The notes under the pieces: model-generated | The model's input: the letters and a program-made list of their open reading frames with translations, nothing else | The model's database searches: none | Told to the model about the DNA's origin: nothing | Translations under genes and position numbers: made by a program | Shown: in pieces, positions 10,301 through 29,600 of the stretch | Numbering within the stretch: the stretch's first letter is position 1 | Layout of the letters: the number at the start of each line of letters is the position of its first letter | NCBI RefSeq assembly: GCF_047663525.1 | Contig: NC_092621.1 | Span: forward strand, 10,079,001 to 10,143,000 | From: Anas platyrhynchos | Lineage: Eukaryota; Chordata; Aves; Anseriformes; Anatidae | Length of the DNA: 64,000 nt | Reading direction: 5' to 3'

Positions 10301-13300
10301 CATCTAGTGGCACCTGCGGCTCTGCTGAAGGTTCCTTCTGTGTCACTGCCCTATTTGCGGGTAGCAAGCCCTGCATCAGCCCCTGGGTGTTTCACTCACT
10401 GCTGGCCTTCTGGCTGCTGACGCACAGCTGGTGGCCACCCTCAGCATCCAGCATGGTTTGCCCTTGGGAAACCCCTGCCATTTTACCTCCTCACCCTTTA
10501 CATTCTCAGAAATGGCATCCAAGAGGTTCTGTTCCATAACCAGTCTTTGAGCAATTACCACTCCTTTTAACGATCCATGCCCAGTCACATCACCCTTCCC
10601 CTGGAGAGTGCAGAGCCCTTCTTTCCTGGGGGTGTCCTTTGGTTCCTGGATGGATAATCCCCAGTGTCACCTGCAAACCTGTAGCATAGGAAAACACAGC
10701 GTGAAGGTGCTGGAGACCACGTGAGATGTCCATCACTCCATGTGCTCTGTGCCCCCCTTACTCTGGCCCTCAGGATGAATCGTCTCCAGAACAGCACAGA
10801 GAAAAGCTGTGGGTGATCCCAGCTGTGAGACTTCTGCACAGGCTGGAGCTTTGCATCCCAGCAGCAGCCTCAGCTAGTTTTATACAAAGACGTTAACGAA
10901 ATTCAGGATGTCTTGGTTTTGAAAGCGCTGCATAATTGCAAGCTGTTATTGTCTGAAACCGCATTTGCAAGATGCAATCTCAACAGCCAGGCAGTTTGGG
11001 GAAAAGAAACATTTGCTCAGTGTGGGGGAGGCTCCTGCAGGAGATACAGCCTCACAGTACCCCTGCCAGGCTTTCACAGGTCGTATTCTCAGCTGCCCAG
11101 GCACTGCAGTTTTCAGGCAGAAAGCTCTGGAAAAGCTTTGGGCAACATCCAATACCCAAATACAGGTTTCTCTGTCCCCTTCCTCTGTATAGCTGTGTAG
11201 GCTCCTTCACACCACCAGCATCAGGCAGCAAAGCCCTTGTGAAAGGGCAGGTCTCCAAGCTCCCTGCCCTGATATGCAATGCCCAGAAAGCTCTGGCAAA
11301 CCCCACATGTGCATGTTTCTACCCTGCTCAGAGCACTGCTGAGTCTTTGCAGCACAGCGTGACCTTCCGTGCGAGTGTTTGTGGTCCCTTCCAGGCTTCT
11401 CTTCCTCATCTGCTTTGAAAAGCAGAGGCGAGGGTGATGCTGGGTGTGCTCAGTCAAAAGAAAGTGGCAAGCAGAGAGTTATTTCAGGCAGGCAATCCAC
11501 TGAGGACCTAGAGCACCCCAGAAGGAGAATGGCTGGTTTTTGGTTTGAGCTTTGTGGTTATATTTCCAGTCCAAAAAAAAAAAAAAAAAAACCAAAAAAC
11601 AGTGTCTTTAAGTAGGATCCTACACCTGTACAAGGTCTGATCCATAGGTTGGTGCTGCTCAGCAAAGACTTGAGTGACCAGTTCAGCCTTTTGCCTACAC
11701 GACATCCCTCAGTCTACAGGGGTGGCCATGTGGATTCCCCATCACTGTCTTTTCACGTGGGGAAATCCATATCCCATCCATTCACATCTTGACTCACCCA
11801 AACCCACCTGCACCCAAACTTCAGATGATTTGTTGAGTCACCAAATTTTACACTGTGCCTTCTTCTTCTTACCATTTGGCCATGGGAGCAGAGAGCATCC
11901 TTGCCAAAGGATGCTGTGGGTGCTGTCCGCGTACTCAGCCTCCACAGGAGGCGTGCTCGTGGTGAGAAGCCCACCAAGGACACCTAAACGATCGCATGGT
12001 GGCCACCACCCCCTGCCCTTGACCGCTAACCCAGGAGAGGGCTGCAGGGCTCACAGCAGCCACGCACGGCTCCACGCAGCCCAGCAGCATCAGTGTTAAC
12101 CAGGCTGTGCCCCAGCCCTGCCGCGAGTGCACGTTTGCCTGCAGAGCCGTGCTTCCAGAACGCTCCTTGCAATTACATGCCCTGCCACCATGCAGGCGAG
12201 TTATTAATATTTATTAGGCTCAATTATTCATGGCCTCTTTAGGATCCTGTTGTTTAAGTCCAGCTTGAGATCTCCAGGCTAGCAATCACAAAAGTTGCTT
12301 TCCAGAGGAATTACAGTAAATCAATCCTTTGGAGGTGTTCCAGGCAGCCATAAAACTCACGGCCAGAGCTGCCCAGAAAGGAGCCTTGTGCCCAAGCATT
12401 GGTGGCCCAGAAATGCTGCAGGAGGTGCCTGGGCCCTCCCAGGTGGGTGCAAGGTCCTGGGACCCCACGTCCCCTCTTGCCAACGCCTGCATAGATGTCA
12501 CATTGACCATCTTAAACTGCAGGGGAGAAACAGCTCAGGGATAACAACTTGGAGGCTTCTCCCTGTCAAAAGGACACCTGGTGAGCACCAAACCCTGATG
12601 TTCCCGGCAGAGCAAGGCAAAGCAGGCAGCAGCTCCCATGGGGCAGGAGAACATAGCCTGTCCTGGGAGCTGTGGCAGGATGCCCCTGCCCATCCCAGCT
12701 CCTGCCTGATGCTTGGTGCGTAGTTGGGCAGCCCCAGGGTGCAGGATCCAGCAGGGACACCTCAGGGTGCTCCCACCAGGCACACCGCCTGGCATGGGGC
12801 ATCCCACTGGCACCTGGCTGCTTTGCTCCATCAGAGTGGGGCTGGCAGCAGCTGGGAGCACACACGCAGCCTGGGAGGTGAGGATTTGCCTTCCTTGCAC
12901 TGTGTCAGGGGTCTGCCCGCACACCAGACGCGAGCTGCCGGGGCTGCGCCGTGCCAGCAGAAAGCCATCTGGACTGCTCCACGGCGCTGGGCGAGGCTGA
13001 TAAGCCAGGGCCTGGCACCAGGCTAACTGCAGAAATGACGGCTGGGGTATGGGCCTCGGCGACGAGCAGGCAGGAGGGCCGATGGCAGGGTGCCACCAGG
13101 CTCGCACGTGGCTCGGATGGGTGTCAGAGCCTGGCTGAGGGCTGCGGGTGCACGGATGGAGAGAAGCAGAGGCACTCAGATGCCACAGCAAGGGCCATTG
13201 CACGAGGCAGGATGTCAAAAAGGCCACGTGCCACCCTCAGAAACTGGGTTTCCTCGTACCTCACCCCTCCTCCAAGCCGCCTTCCCCTCTCCCCATCTCC

Positions 13301-16300
13301 CCCGTGTCCCTGCAGCAGCCAATGCCTCCTGCCCGTGACGCGGCTCTCTTTTCGCTAAAATCTGCAAAGCCTTGTGCTCTGGGCACCAGCACAGCTCAGA
13401 ATATAAAAATTTAATCCGTTAAATGGGTTTGCAGGGGAAGCTGGGGGAGTGGGGGGGGGAAGCACCCCCACAGCCTCCACACTGGGGCTGCTCTGTCACC
13501 TGCACCACACCGGGCACTGCCTGAGATGGAGGGGACAGCGGTGAGGGAGGGCTCGTGCCATGCTGCAGCACCAAGGAAGGACAAGCAGCCCGGAGCCTGT
13601 CCAGCTGGGCAGGAGGTGCTGAAGAGGCCTGATGCAGCTCACAGAGGGTCCCTGGGACAGCTCCCACCCCTCCACACAGGGACACCAACTTGGTGACCTT
13701 GTCTCACAGTCCCCCCCTCCCCCCTGCCCAGCCTGTGCTGAAGAAACCCAGACGATGCTACCACCAGCAGTGCCTCAGACGGACTCCAGCAGGCAGGGGC
13801 ATTTTCTTTTTTCCCCAAAAAGCCTCTGAATCCCAGCAAGAGCTATTTTAATCAGCACTTTCTGCCCTGCGGGACTCCTCGTGGTGTAATGAAAGAGGCG
13901 CAGACAGCCCTTTTACTCTCCCCTCCCATCAACCCCCTGTTTGGCCTCGGCTCCTTTTTTTTTTTTTATGTTTTTGTTGTTTTGCTCCCCCTCTGCATTT
14001 CCAGCCTGCTTTGTAAGTGTTTGAAAGTGATGCTGCTGCGGTTGTTATGGCGACACCAGGCTGGGGCCCTTGCCTGAAACTCCAAACACACAATTAGCTG
14101 ATTAAGAGGAGAACACAGGAGCGGGGCAATGCTGCTCTGCAGGGCTGTCCCCGTGCCACCTTCAGGGGTGCCCGTCCTCTGCCCCTGGGGGTCCCCAAGT
14201 GGGTTCAGGGGTGCTAGGTCCTTCCAGGGGCTGAGATGCAGCCCAGGGAGCACACACAGCCCCTCGGATGGGTGCAGGACCAAGGTTTCCAGGCTTGGAG
14301 AGGCCAAGTCTTTGCACAAAGCCTCCCTGCAGGATGCTGCAGCATGGGAACGGGGCTGGCGCAACGTGCTGCAAGGCTCTGCCTGCCCAGGGAGCAATGG
14401 AGACGCTGAAGGTGCTGGTCTCACTTGCAAGCACCACAGGCATGTTTAAATCACAGCACCCAGGAATGTTTTGGAGATCCTAGCATGGGTGCAGGCTGCA
14501 AGGCTGGACCCAGCTGGGGTGCGACAGTGGGATGCAGCAGTGCCGGCTCTCAGCTCTGCTGGGACACACTGCCATGGAGCCAGCTGGGCTCTGCGCTTGC
14601 CCCCAGCCCTGGGAGCTGCTTGCTCACCCCCAGCCCCAAAAACAGCCCCAGCAGTGCCTTCACCAGCAGTGCAGAGGCTCGGGAGGCTGCCTGTGCTCCC
14701 CCCCCTCTCCCTCCCCAGCTGCTCCGCTCCGTGCCGCTCGCACATCTTTATTGCTCACAAAGCGGCTCAGGAAGGCAGCAATCATCCCCGTGACAGCCCC
14801 GTTTAATGAAGTCGGCCTTCATTAGACGTTTCCGTTCCACTTGAAAAGCTCCTCTGTGAGGCTGCTCGCATGCCCTGCGGCGGAGGTGGCATGCACGGGG
14901 ACGGGTGACACTGCAGGGACGGGCAGCAGCAGGCAGGGCTGGTATCCCTGTGGGCACCAGTGTCTCCCCTACAGGGGCTCAGCTGCTTGTTTATCGTCGT
15001 GTTCCCATTTCGGGCAAGGGGGTACCACTCCCCAGAGAGCCGTGGCCACAGGGTCTGGCCTCGACCCCTTTCTGGGGCTCGCAGGTGGCGAGGAGAGTGC
15101 AGGCTGGAGCGAAGGCTGCCCGCGGGGAGCCAGCTGGAGTGGCCCTGTGGAGAGGGTCATTTAGATAATGCCTGGCAGAGTGCTCCTCGAGGAGAGAGCT
15201 CTGAAGTGCTCGGCAGTTATCTGTCCAGAGGGAGCATCCTCGTCTCATCAGGGCCAGGCCTGGCGAGCAGCCAGCTGCAGCAGGTCAGGAGATACCCGTG
15301 GCCCTGCACCCGGCTGCTCTGCGGGGACGTGGGGAACACCTCTCCCTGCAGACCCGGCAGACCCCTGCAGACCCCAGGGTGGGCTGTGGGCTTCCTCCTC
15401 CTGACTTGTCACCCCACTTCCCTTCCCCTGGCTCCCCATGGGGAGTTTCAGCATCCATCAACGTGGTCAGACTGTGGCCTTTCATTGCACCCTCTCCCCA
15501 GGTCCTGGCACCGGTCCCCATCAGCTTTTCCCCTTTATCACAGCGATGAAGGTGGCTCGGAGCAAATAAACAGTGAGCCACGGCCATGAGGCAAGCAGCC
15601 AGCATCCACGGCTTCTTAACCCAGTTTGGGTTCATCACTGCCTGGCTGCTTACAGGGGACAAAGGAGGGGACGTGTCCCCCCTGGGCACCATCCAGCTGC
15701 TTCTGCTTGGGGCTCCCTGGCCACCAAGGGCAGAGGGAGAGCCAGCACCTGCTGTCCCCATCCCTGTCCCCACCTCCAGGGCCACAACAGGGTGAATGTG
15801 GGGAGCAGGAGCTGCAGAGCAATTCGAAATGATAGCCCTGGGGAGGGGTCAGCTCTGCAACCCCACACACACCTGGGGGGCAGCCACTGGTGAGGAGGGT
15901 GGTCAGGGTGTGGGAACGCCAGCAGAGAGCTGCACCGATGGCTGCGGGTGCAAATGGTGGTGTCAACGAGGCTGCCACCCCAGTGGGAACACGATGGACA
16001 ACATCCCAGGTGGATGTGATGGACAGACAGCCGCAGCCCTGACGGACAGCTCTCAGGTGGCCTTGGGAGGTGTCAGGAGATGTCACATCTGGGTGCCGCC
16101 GGAGGATGGGGTCAGGTCTGAAGCTGGGATCAGGTCTGTGGTGAGGGATTGCGTCCACGGGGGCGATTGTGTCTGCAGCTGGGTGGGATCCAGGGCCCCA
16201 TCCCCTGCGAGGAGCCCACGCACACGGAGGGAGCCAGACACCACGCAGGGATGCTCTGCCTCCCTCCCCGGCTCAGTTCTGCTCCGCCTGTATGCGGTGA

Positions 16301-16999
16301 TGGGCGCTGCTCTGCCCTTCCCTGCTGCAGCCTTGCACAGCAGCCCATCAGGCGCTCGCTTTTTATCCCATTTCATGCCGATTTTGGCATCACCCTCGCC
16401 TCCCGCACCAGTGCTGAAGCGAACCCGCCGCGCGGCGCCTCAACACTATTATCTCCATCAGCCAAACTTGTAATCTCCTGAAAAAAGATCTCTCGCTATT
16501 TTGACAAGTTCCCTTTTCCATCACCTCCTGCCGACTGGCAGGAACAGCCAGCTCGCGCAGCCGCCCGCTCTGCAGCAGGCTCGTCCTCCAAAAGCTCATC
16601 TCCCCCTCTTCCACAGGCAAAGCCTTCACCCTGCGACCCTGCTGGGTGCTGCTGGCTTCAGAAAGGGCGCCGGGAGGAGCGGAGGCTGCGACATCCCCGG
16701 GCTGTGGGCTCCAGAAGCAGCCGCAGATGGTGAGCCCACACGCCGCGTCGCTGCGGGAGCCAGTGACCTACACGCGGGCGTCATGCGAGATTTGGGGAGG
16801 GGTAAAAGGGGGGGGGGGGAGAGAGAGCTGACGAAAATGCACATTCCCGCGGCAGCTCAGCTCTCACCTCCACCCCTGCAGCCCTCCCCCAGCAGCCCGG
16901 CGCTGCCTGCAATGCCAAGAGCTTTCCCAGCCTGTTGCCATCGTGCCCGCTCCGATGCACTGGGGGTTTGCAGAGAGGGGCAGGGGACCCTGGGGATGC
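10301..16999. other. Gene-free interval upstream of PHF24
   Basis: About 6.7 kb with no supported gene; the open frames here lack recognisable domains and exon signals. It contains A/T runs (11574-11590, 13953-13965). Several complex AT-rich patches stand out from the GC-rich surroundings (12185-12265, 13995-14110, 14795-14850, 16355-16510), and these are candidates for conserved non-coding elements. A CR1-like scrap may be present near 10630-10690. Confidence 0.4.
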
Positions 17000-17003
17000 C
17001 AGA

Positions 17004-17070
17004 GCATCCCGCATCCTGCATCCCGCATCCCACATCCCACATCCTGCATCCCACATCCTGCATCCTGCAT
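17004..17070. repeat. Heptamer minisatellite (CATCCYG)n
   Basis: About nine to ten tandem copies of a 7-bp unit, CATCCCG, CATCCTG or CATCCCA. The surrounding GC-rich DNA (17071-18010) has no supported gene. Confidence 0.85.
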
Positions 17071-18010
17071 GCGGTGGAGCCTGCTGAGTGCCCCAAGCAG
17101 GCTCTGAACCTTGCTAGGAGTGGGCATCAGGTCGTGTTACCCAGGGGACCAAATCCCCCAGGCCATGCTGGCATCGAGGAAGGGGATGGCAGCTTGATCC
17201 CCCCGGCAGCTTGAGCAGGGGAATGGGCTCCTCCTCGCCTTTGCTTTTCCAGGAATCATTGCTCTCATCCGTGGGCCTGACAGGGCATGGCTCTCCCCGC
17301 AGAAGCACTTAATGCTCTTGCAACCTCCCAGCACAGTCTTCCACCGCCTCTCCCTTCCCCAGTCCTCTGGGGCCAGGGCTTGGCTGCAGAGATGTTTTCC
17401 TCTGGCCCCATTTACAGCTCACCTCCCCTTTCTCCGTCCCTCTCTGCACCACGTGCACCCCACCACCCTTCCACTCTGCTCACCACATAATGCAAGATTC
17501 ACCCTAAAGGGGAGCATCCTCAGAAGGGTTTTATCAAAGGGAGGCACCCAGGGCCAGGGCAGGGCCACAGGACTCTCCGCAAAGCTCCGCAGCCAACGGA
17601 GCGAGGCAGAACAGGACCTGACAGCACAAGCAGCAGGCAGGATGAATCCTGCCTGGAGCACGGCTCTGTGCATCTGCAGACACCACGGAAGGCAGCCACG
17701 GCACAGCTCGGGTGCCAGTGCAGCAGCCGGGTGCTGCCATGGATGCCACGAGCTGCAGCCTGCCTCAGCTCGCTGCTGGTCGGGTGTGGGAGGATGCGAA
17801 AGGTCTTTACGGAGGCGCGGTGGAAAGCTGCAGCTGGTGCAGCAGAAGCGGGGCCGCTGTCAGCTCCCACGGGGCTGGCACGTGGCGAGGAGCCGCAGGG
17901 CCACCAGCTCCAGGGCTGACGGGAGTCAGCCCAGCCCAGACGGTGGTCAGGGACCAGAAGGGAAGGGGTGAGGGGGTTCTCCAGAGGTCTCTCACCATTG
18001 ATGCACCGAC

Positions 18011-18160
18011 TCACAGAATGGTTGAGGGGGGAAGAGGCCCCTGGAGGTCATCTGGTCCAACCCCAGCTCAAGCAGGGATGCCCAGAGCACTGCTGGAAGC
18101 TGCTCCCCAGAGGGCTCTGAGACCCTGGCACCCTCAATCACCTCCAGGTACAGCGGGCAC
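18011..18160 (-). mobile_element. CR1 3'-end fragment
   Basis: The plus strand reads 'tcacagaatggttgag', 'ggtcatctggtccaacccc' and 'gctcaagcagggatgcccag', the reverse complement of the CR1 3' untranslated region. The element is therefore on the minus strand. It is truncated and old. Confidence 0.8.
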
Positions 18161-18820
18161 CTCCAGAACAGGACAGCAGACCCCCAGCCAGTGACACCCA
18201 TCCCAGGAGGGCTGAGTGACCGTGGGGGGTGCACATGGAGCAAATGTCCCACCCTCAGAAGTGGCACTTTGGGGCTGCACCTTCCTTACCAGCACAGCGT
18301 CCTCCCTCCTTCCCCACCACCTCCACGAGCCCCCAGCCCTGCTGCAGCCCTGCAGCGTGCACCCACCCAGTCCTGGGGACCAGGAGAGCCAAAACCCCTC
18401 ACGCTGCATTGCACCGGGCACACGGGGCTGGATGGAGCCAGCACATCCCTGCTCCACAGGGTGAGCAGCAGGCAATGGGTTAAAGTGGCCTCAGGCAGAT
18501 CGTGGCTGGGGCTCCGTGTGGGGAAGTCCCCTTCTGCACACAGGGGAGCCCTCTGATCCTCCACACCCATGCAACCCCATCTCCGTAGTCCTTGAGGTTG
18601 TCTCTAAGAAAAGGAGCTCAGCCTCGGGGCCAGAGGAGATGCAGGGAAAGCTTTTATTGGTATCTCCCAGCCAACGTCAGCCTGGTTAAAAAAAAAAAAA
18701 AAAAAAAAAAAGCCTCATCTCTCAGAGAGCTGTTTAACACGGCTCAGGCAGCAATTGGTACAGGGACAGCAAACCAGGCTGCATCTGCTCAGCCCCAGTC
18801 ACAAGCTCCCTGCTTCCTCC
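18161..18820. other. Gene-free interval
   Basis: No gene is supported. It holds an A-run at 18688-18711 and otherwise GC-rich sequence with nothing recognised. Confidence 0.4.
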
Positions 18821-18878
18821 GCGTGTGTGTGTGAGCGAGCGTGCGTGCGCGTGTGTGTGTGTGTGTGTGTGTGTGTGC
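18821..18878. repeat. (GT)n microsatellite
   Basis: Alternating G/T with a few CG interruptions, ending in an uninterrupted GT run. It lies just upstream of the candidate PHF24 first exon. Confidence 0.95.
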
Positions 18879-18879
18879 T

Positions 18880-19108
18880 AGACACAGGCATCCGCTCCCA
18901 GCATCTCGCCGTCTCCTGCATCCTCCAGCAGCGAGCACCCAGCTCTTCTGGCTCCCCGCGTCCCAGCCTCGCCGCTGTGTCCCCCCGGCGCGGGATGCGG
19001 TGAGCGCCCGCGGGACCCGAGGAGGTGGTGGCCGGGAGCAGCTGCCATGGGCATCGCCTGGGAAGCTCTCTAGGGCTCGTGCTGCTCCCAAGCAGGACCC
19101 TGACCCTG
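18880..19108 (+). other. PHF24: Candidate non-coding first exon of PHF24
   Basis: A GC-rich segment ending in the strong donor CTG|GTAAGT (intron starts 19109). The PHF24 coding exon begins after a good acceptor with a C/T tract (AG at 22854-22855), four bases before its ATG, so an upstream non-coding exon is required. This is the best candidate I see. The transcription start is unknown, and a weaker donor exists at 19000 (gtgagc). The segment contains a short upstream ORF, ATG at 19047 in the context gccATGg and eight residues long, which could lower PHF24 translation. Confidence 0.45.
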
Positions 19109-25970
<6,862 letters not shown>

Positions 25971-26690
25971 CGCCCGCCCTGCCCGCCCCGCCCGCCCCGG
26001 CGCCATCTTGGCCGGCGACGCCTTCCCCCATGGCAACGAGGGGAAGGGAAGCAAGAGCCCCGTTGCCATGGCAACCCGCCCCACAACCCCCTTCCCCATT
26101 GGCTGAGGCCCCGCCCGCTTCGCCCCGCCCGCCAATCCCGCGCGGCTCCCCGCTGCCTGCCCTAGGGGGGGAGCCAGCTGCTGATTGGCTGGCGGGGGGG
26201 GAGACGACGCTCCGCTTCTCCACCTGCCTCCGCGTCAGATTGGCCGCGAGGGACGGGTGGTGGGCTGCGATTGGCTGGGGGGAGGCAGGGCGGGAGCTCG
26301 GTGCCCTGGAGGCCCCCGCAGGAGGAGGCCGGGAGGGAGGGGGGGGGTCCATTGGGGTGAGGCTGCAGGGCAGGGGCGAGGCTGGAGGCCAGGAGGGGAA
26401 GGCGCTGGAGCCCTTTGAGCCTCGTCCCCTCCCTGCCCCCCGAGCATGGAGGCCGGGACCTCAACCCACAGCCACGTGCTGCCTCCGCGGCCTCGCCGCG
26501 GCACCGCGCTCCCCGTTTGTCGGCCGTGCTCAAGGCCGGGAGATGCGGCAGCGCCATTGGGGATAATTTTGGGTGCTGGGACCGAGGTGGGGCGCGGGGA
26601 GCAAGGCGCCGGGGATGGGGCGCCGCAGCCTGCACGCTGTACGGGGAGGTGTCCATTAAACAGCTGTGTCCAACCACCCTCTGCATGCTG
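25971..26690 (+). promoter_or_regulatory. PHF24 3' UTR overlapping a CpG-rich promoter-like island
   Basis: The 3' UTR probably ends after ATTAAA at 26655-26660. The same DNA looks like a housekeeping promoter. It has GC boxes (25976-26000), a YY1-like GCCATCTTGG (26002-26011), half (26028-26037) and full palindromic (GTTGCCATGGCAAC, 26062-26075) RFX X-boxes, and six CCAAT boxes in either direction (26098, 26132, 26184, 26239, 26270, 26351). I see no clear first exon for either strand, so promoter activity is inference. Confidence 0.5.
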
Positions 26691-29600
26691 ATTGTATGAG
26701 GTCCCCAAAATTTTGGGGGGACCCCGCTGCTGCCCGGTGGAGGCTGTGAGCAGGAAGAGCGGCGGTGAAGGCTGCGTGCTGGGAACAGGCTGCTTGCAGC
26801 GGGTCTGGGAAGCCTGGAATAACCCCACAGAGACACAACGGGCACCCTGGAGGTGTTTTAAGGCTGGAGGCTCTTCCAGGGCTGGCCGCATCCCTGGAGA
26901 ACCCAGCGAAAGCTGCTGGTGGCACTTGGTCTGCGGGAAGCAGGCTGACAGCAAAGGGGGGCTCGCCTGCCCCAGTGGGTTTCCTCCCCATGGCTGCAAT
27001 TCCCCAGGAGCTGCCGCTGGGTCCAGACCACGGCGGTGCCGTCCAGTCAACCCCATGGAGAAAATCGAGGCACCCATTGCCCAGAGGAAGAGGATGGTGG
27101 AAGGAGGAAGGAGGAGCTGGTGGGTGGTTTGGGCACCTGTAGCCAGGATGCTGCAGGTGGTGATGCTGCACTCTCCTGGGGTGAAATCCGTGTGGGGGTT
27201 CCTTTCTTCCTTGCTCCCCCCGCCCCTTGCTCCCCAACCCCTGGGACACCCCAGGACATGTGGGTCTGTCCCCAAACCACCCTGCCGCTGTGCAATGCCA
27301 CATCAGAGCCAGCCCCACACTGCTTCCCCGTGCCTGGGGACAGGGCACAGAGGCATTCCCAGCCCCATCGTCCCCATGCCACCCCTCTGAGCAGCCTGGC
27401 ACCCCTGCCAGGGCACGTGGCCTGCTGCTGTCCCCAGGGAGCTCGCTAATAAGGGGACGCAGGTGGCTGGGCTGGCCCATGTCCTGCAGGGCTGTGCTGT
27501 CACCACCGCTCCAGCTGCCCGGCATGCACGCGGTGCCGCAGCTGCAGGTCCCCAGCCAGCACCAGCCGGGGGGCTGAGCACGTCCACAGCCAGCCAGCGC
27601 AGGGTGGGCAGTGCACAGGGTGCTGCCGGAGCTTCTGCCACCTTCTGCTCGGCTGAGACTGGTGAGCTCAGCCTGGTCGTGGTGGGAAACGTGTCCTTGT
27701 CCCCAAAAAAGCCTCAGCAGCACGCAGCCTGCCTCCAAAATGCCTCTGCAAACCTGTCCCAGACGCTGGTGTGAAGCATCACAGGTCCCAGAGCCCCAGA
27801 TCAAAGGACGGGGATGCTGTGGAGGGATTTAAGGCTGCAGCAGGAACAGCCCAGCCCCACGGACCCTGCTCCCACTCCTCCCTCTTGCCCAGACCCTGCC
27901 AAAAAGGAAATCCCAGGGTAATAAATTCATTTTACTGGAGGTGTGGAAACATCCCAGGGCCCCAGGGGAAGGTCCCACATCCCGCAGCGCTGAGCACCCA
28001 GGTTTCATTGCCCGGCCCGGGGTGTCCCCCGCTGTCCCAGGGGACGCCGCTGCAGTGGCACGGGGAGGTGGCACCCTCTGCTGGATGCACAGCTACTGCA
28101 AAAAGGGTGCAAAGCTGCCCCAAAAACCTCTGCTTGTGGGGAAGATGGGTGCTTGGTTTTGCACCCCGGGCTGCAGGAGAGCTCCTTCATCCAAGCTTGG
28201 GCATCCGCGGGCTCAGCATGGCCCCAGGGCTCCCTTAGTCACGGCCAGGTGCCATCAGCTCTGGTGCGATGGGGAGGTGACCACAGTGTGCCCCACACCA
28301 GAGCCAGAGAGGGGACAATTCCAAGACCAGGACCCTCCGGGGGGACCTCCAGGAGGCTTTAGGGGCAGAAGGAGCTGGGACGGGTGGCGAGGGGCCATAG
28401 GAAGCGCCCCCAGCCCCGAGCAGAGCGGTGCCCACACGGTGTCGCCCCTGCTCCGCGCTGCGGGCGCACGGTGGCACTCGGGGACCTGCGCGCATCCCTC
28501 CCCGGCGGTCCCAGCAGGGATGGGGACACGGCCTGGGGTGGTGGCAGGGGACGAGAGGTCCCTGCTGTCCCCCGTCCAGAGCTGGGGCCTGGGGACAACA
28601 GGGACAGCCCAGCCATGAGCCCCCCCAGTGGTGCCACGGCCGTCGGAGCACGCAGGGATGAGGGATGTGGGGGCTCCTCTCCATCCTCGTTTTGTAGCGG
28701 TGTTTGCAACCCCCTTCTCCTCCTGCCCCAAATAGCTCAGACCTCATCTACTCTGCCCCATCACATCCTCCTGCAGGTCCCCCAGTGCTGCCTGTGCTTC
28801 CTCTCCCCACAAACACCGTGCCCAGGTCCCATCTTTAACCCAAGAAGGGCCAATCCTGCCACCCTACACAGGGAGAGAAGCCCCCTGCCCTCCTCTCAGC
28901 CCTGGGAACCCCTCCTCAGGTGGCTCTGACACGGCAGGGGACTGCCAGCCACCTCCTCCTGTCCCCAGCACGCTGAGACCCCCGGCACAGCCCCACGTGT
29001 GGGGATGCAGGGTGCAAGGATGAGGGCAGCACGGCGCGGCAGCGGGCTCGGCCAGCATCCTGCGCTCTGCTGGAGGCTGTGACTCATGCCGGCAGCCCAC
29101 GCAGAGCCCTGGCAGGGTGTCCAGGTCCTCTCCTGCGTCAGTGTAGGGAGCAGCAGAAGTGCTAGGTGCCTCTCTCCGTGCCCGCTGCACCTTCCCACTC
29201 GCATCGCCCCGGCCCTCCAGGGGGACCAGGAGGTGGCAAAAGGGATGGTGGCCGAAACAGAGGGGAGGGAAATGCCTGGGGGTACAGCAAACAGCAGGTC
29301 CTGCCTTCCCATGTCAGCTGCAGAGACCTAAACCCTGCTGCTGGCGTCAGAGCAGACGCTGATGGTCCCTCTGGAGAGCAAGGGCAGGCGGCTGTATGAT
29401 GCCACGTATGACGCCTGTCCCCCCCAAATGATCCCCAACATCCACACTGCATCTGGGGTGCACCCCTGGGCCTGACAGCCAGCACACGTGGTCCCCAATG
29501 TCCCCTAATCCCCACACTGGGGCAGCTCACAGCAGGAATTCAATGGGGGCACCAGTGACAAGACATCAGCCCACGACTTATCTGGGAGCCCTATGGGGCT

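Noticed and set aside
12535-13227. 230-codon minus-strand frame upstream of PHF24
   Set aside because: No domain, a biased Pro/Ser/His-rich product, and overlapping frames on the other strand. A GC-rich chance frame.
26235-27804. Long minus-strand open frames (346 and 382 codons) antisense to the PHF24 3' end and flank
   Set aside because: They overlap each other in different frames. Their products are Gly/Pro/Ala/Ser-rich without domains, and no splice or poly(A) pattern supports a gene. High GC content makes long chance frames common.
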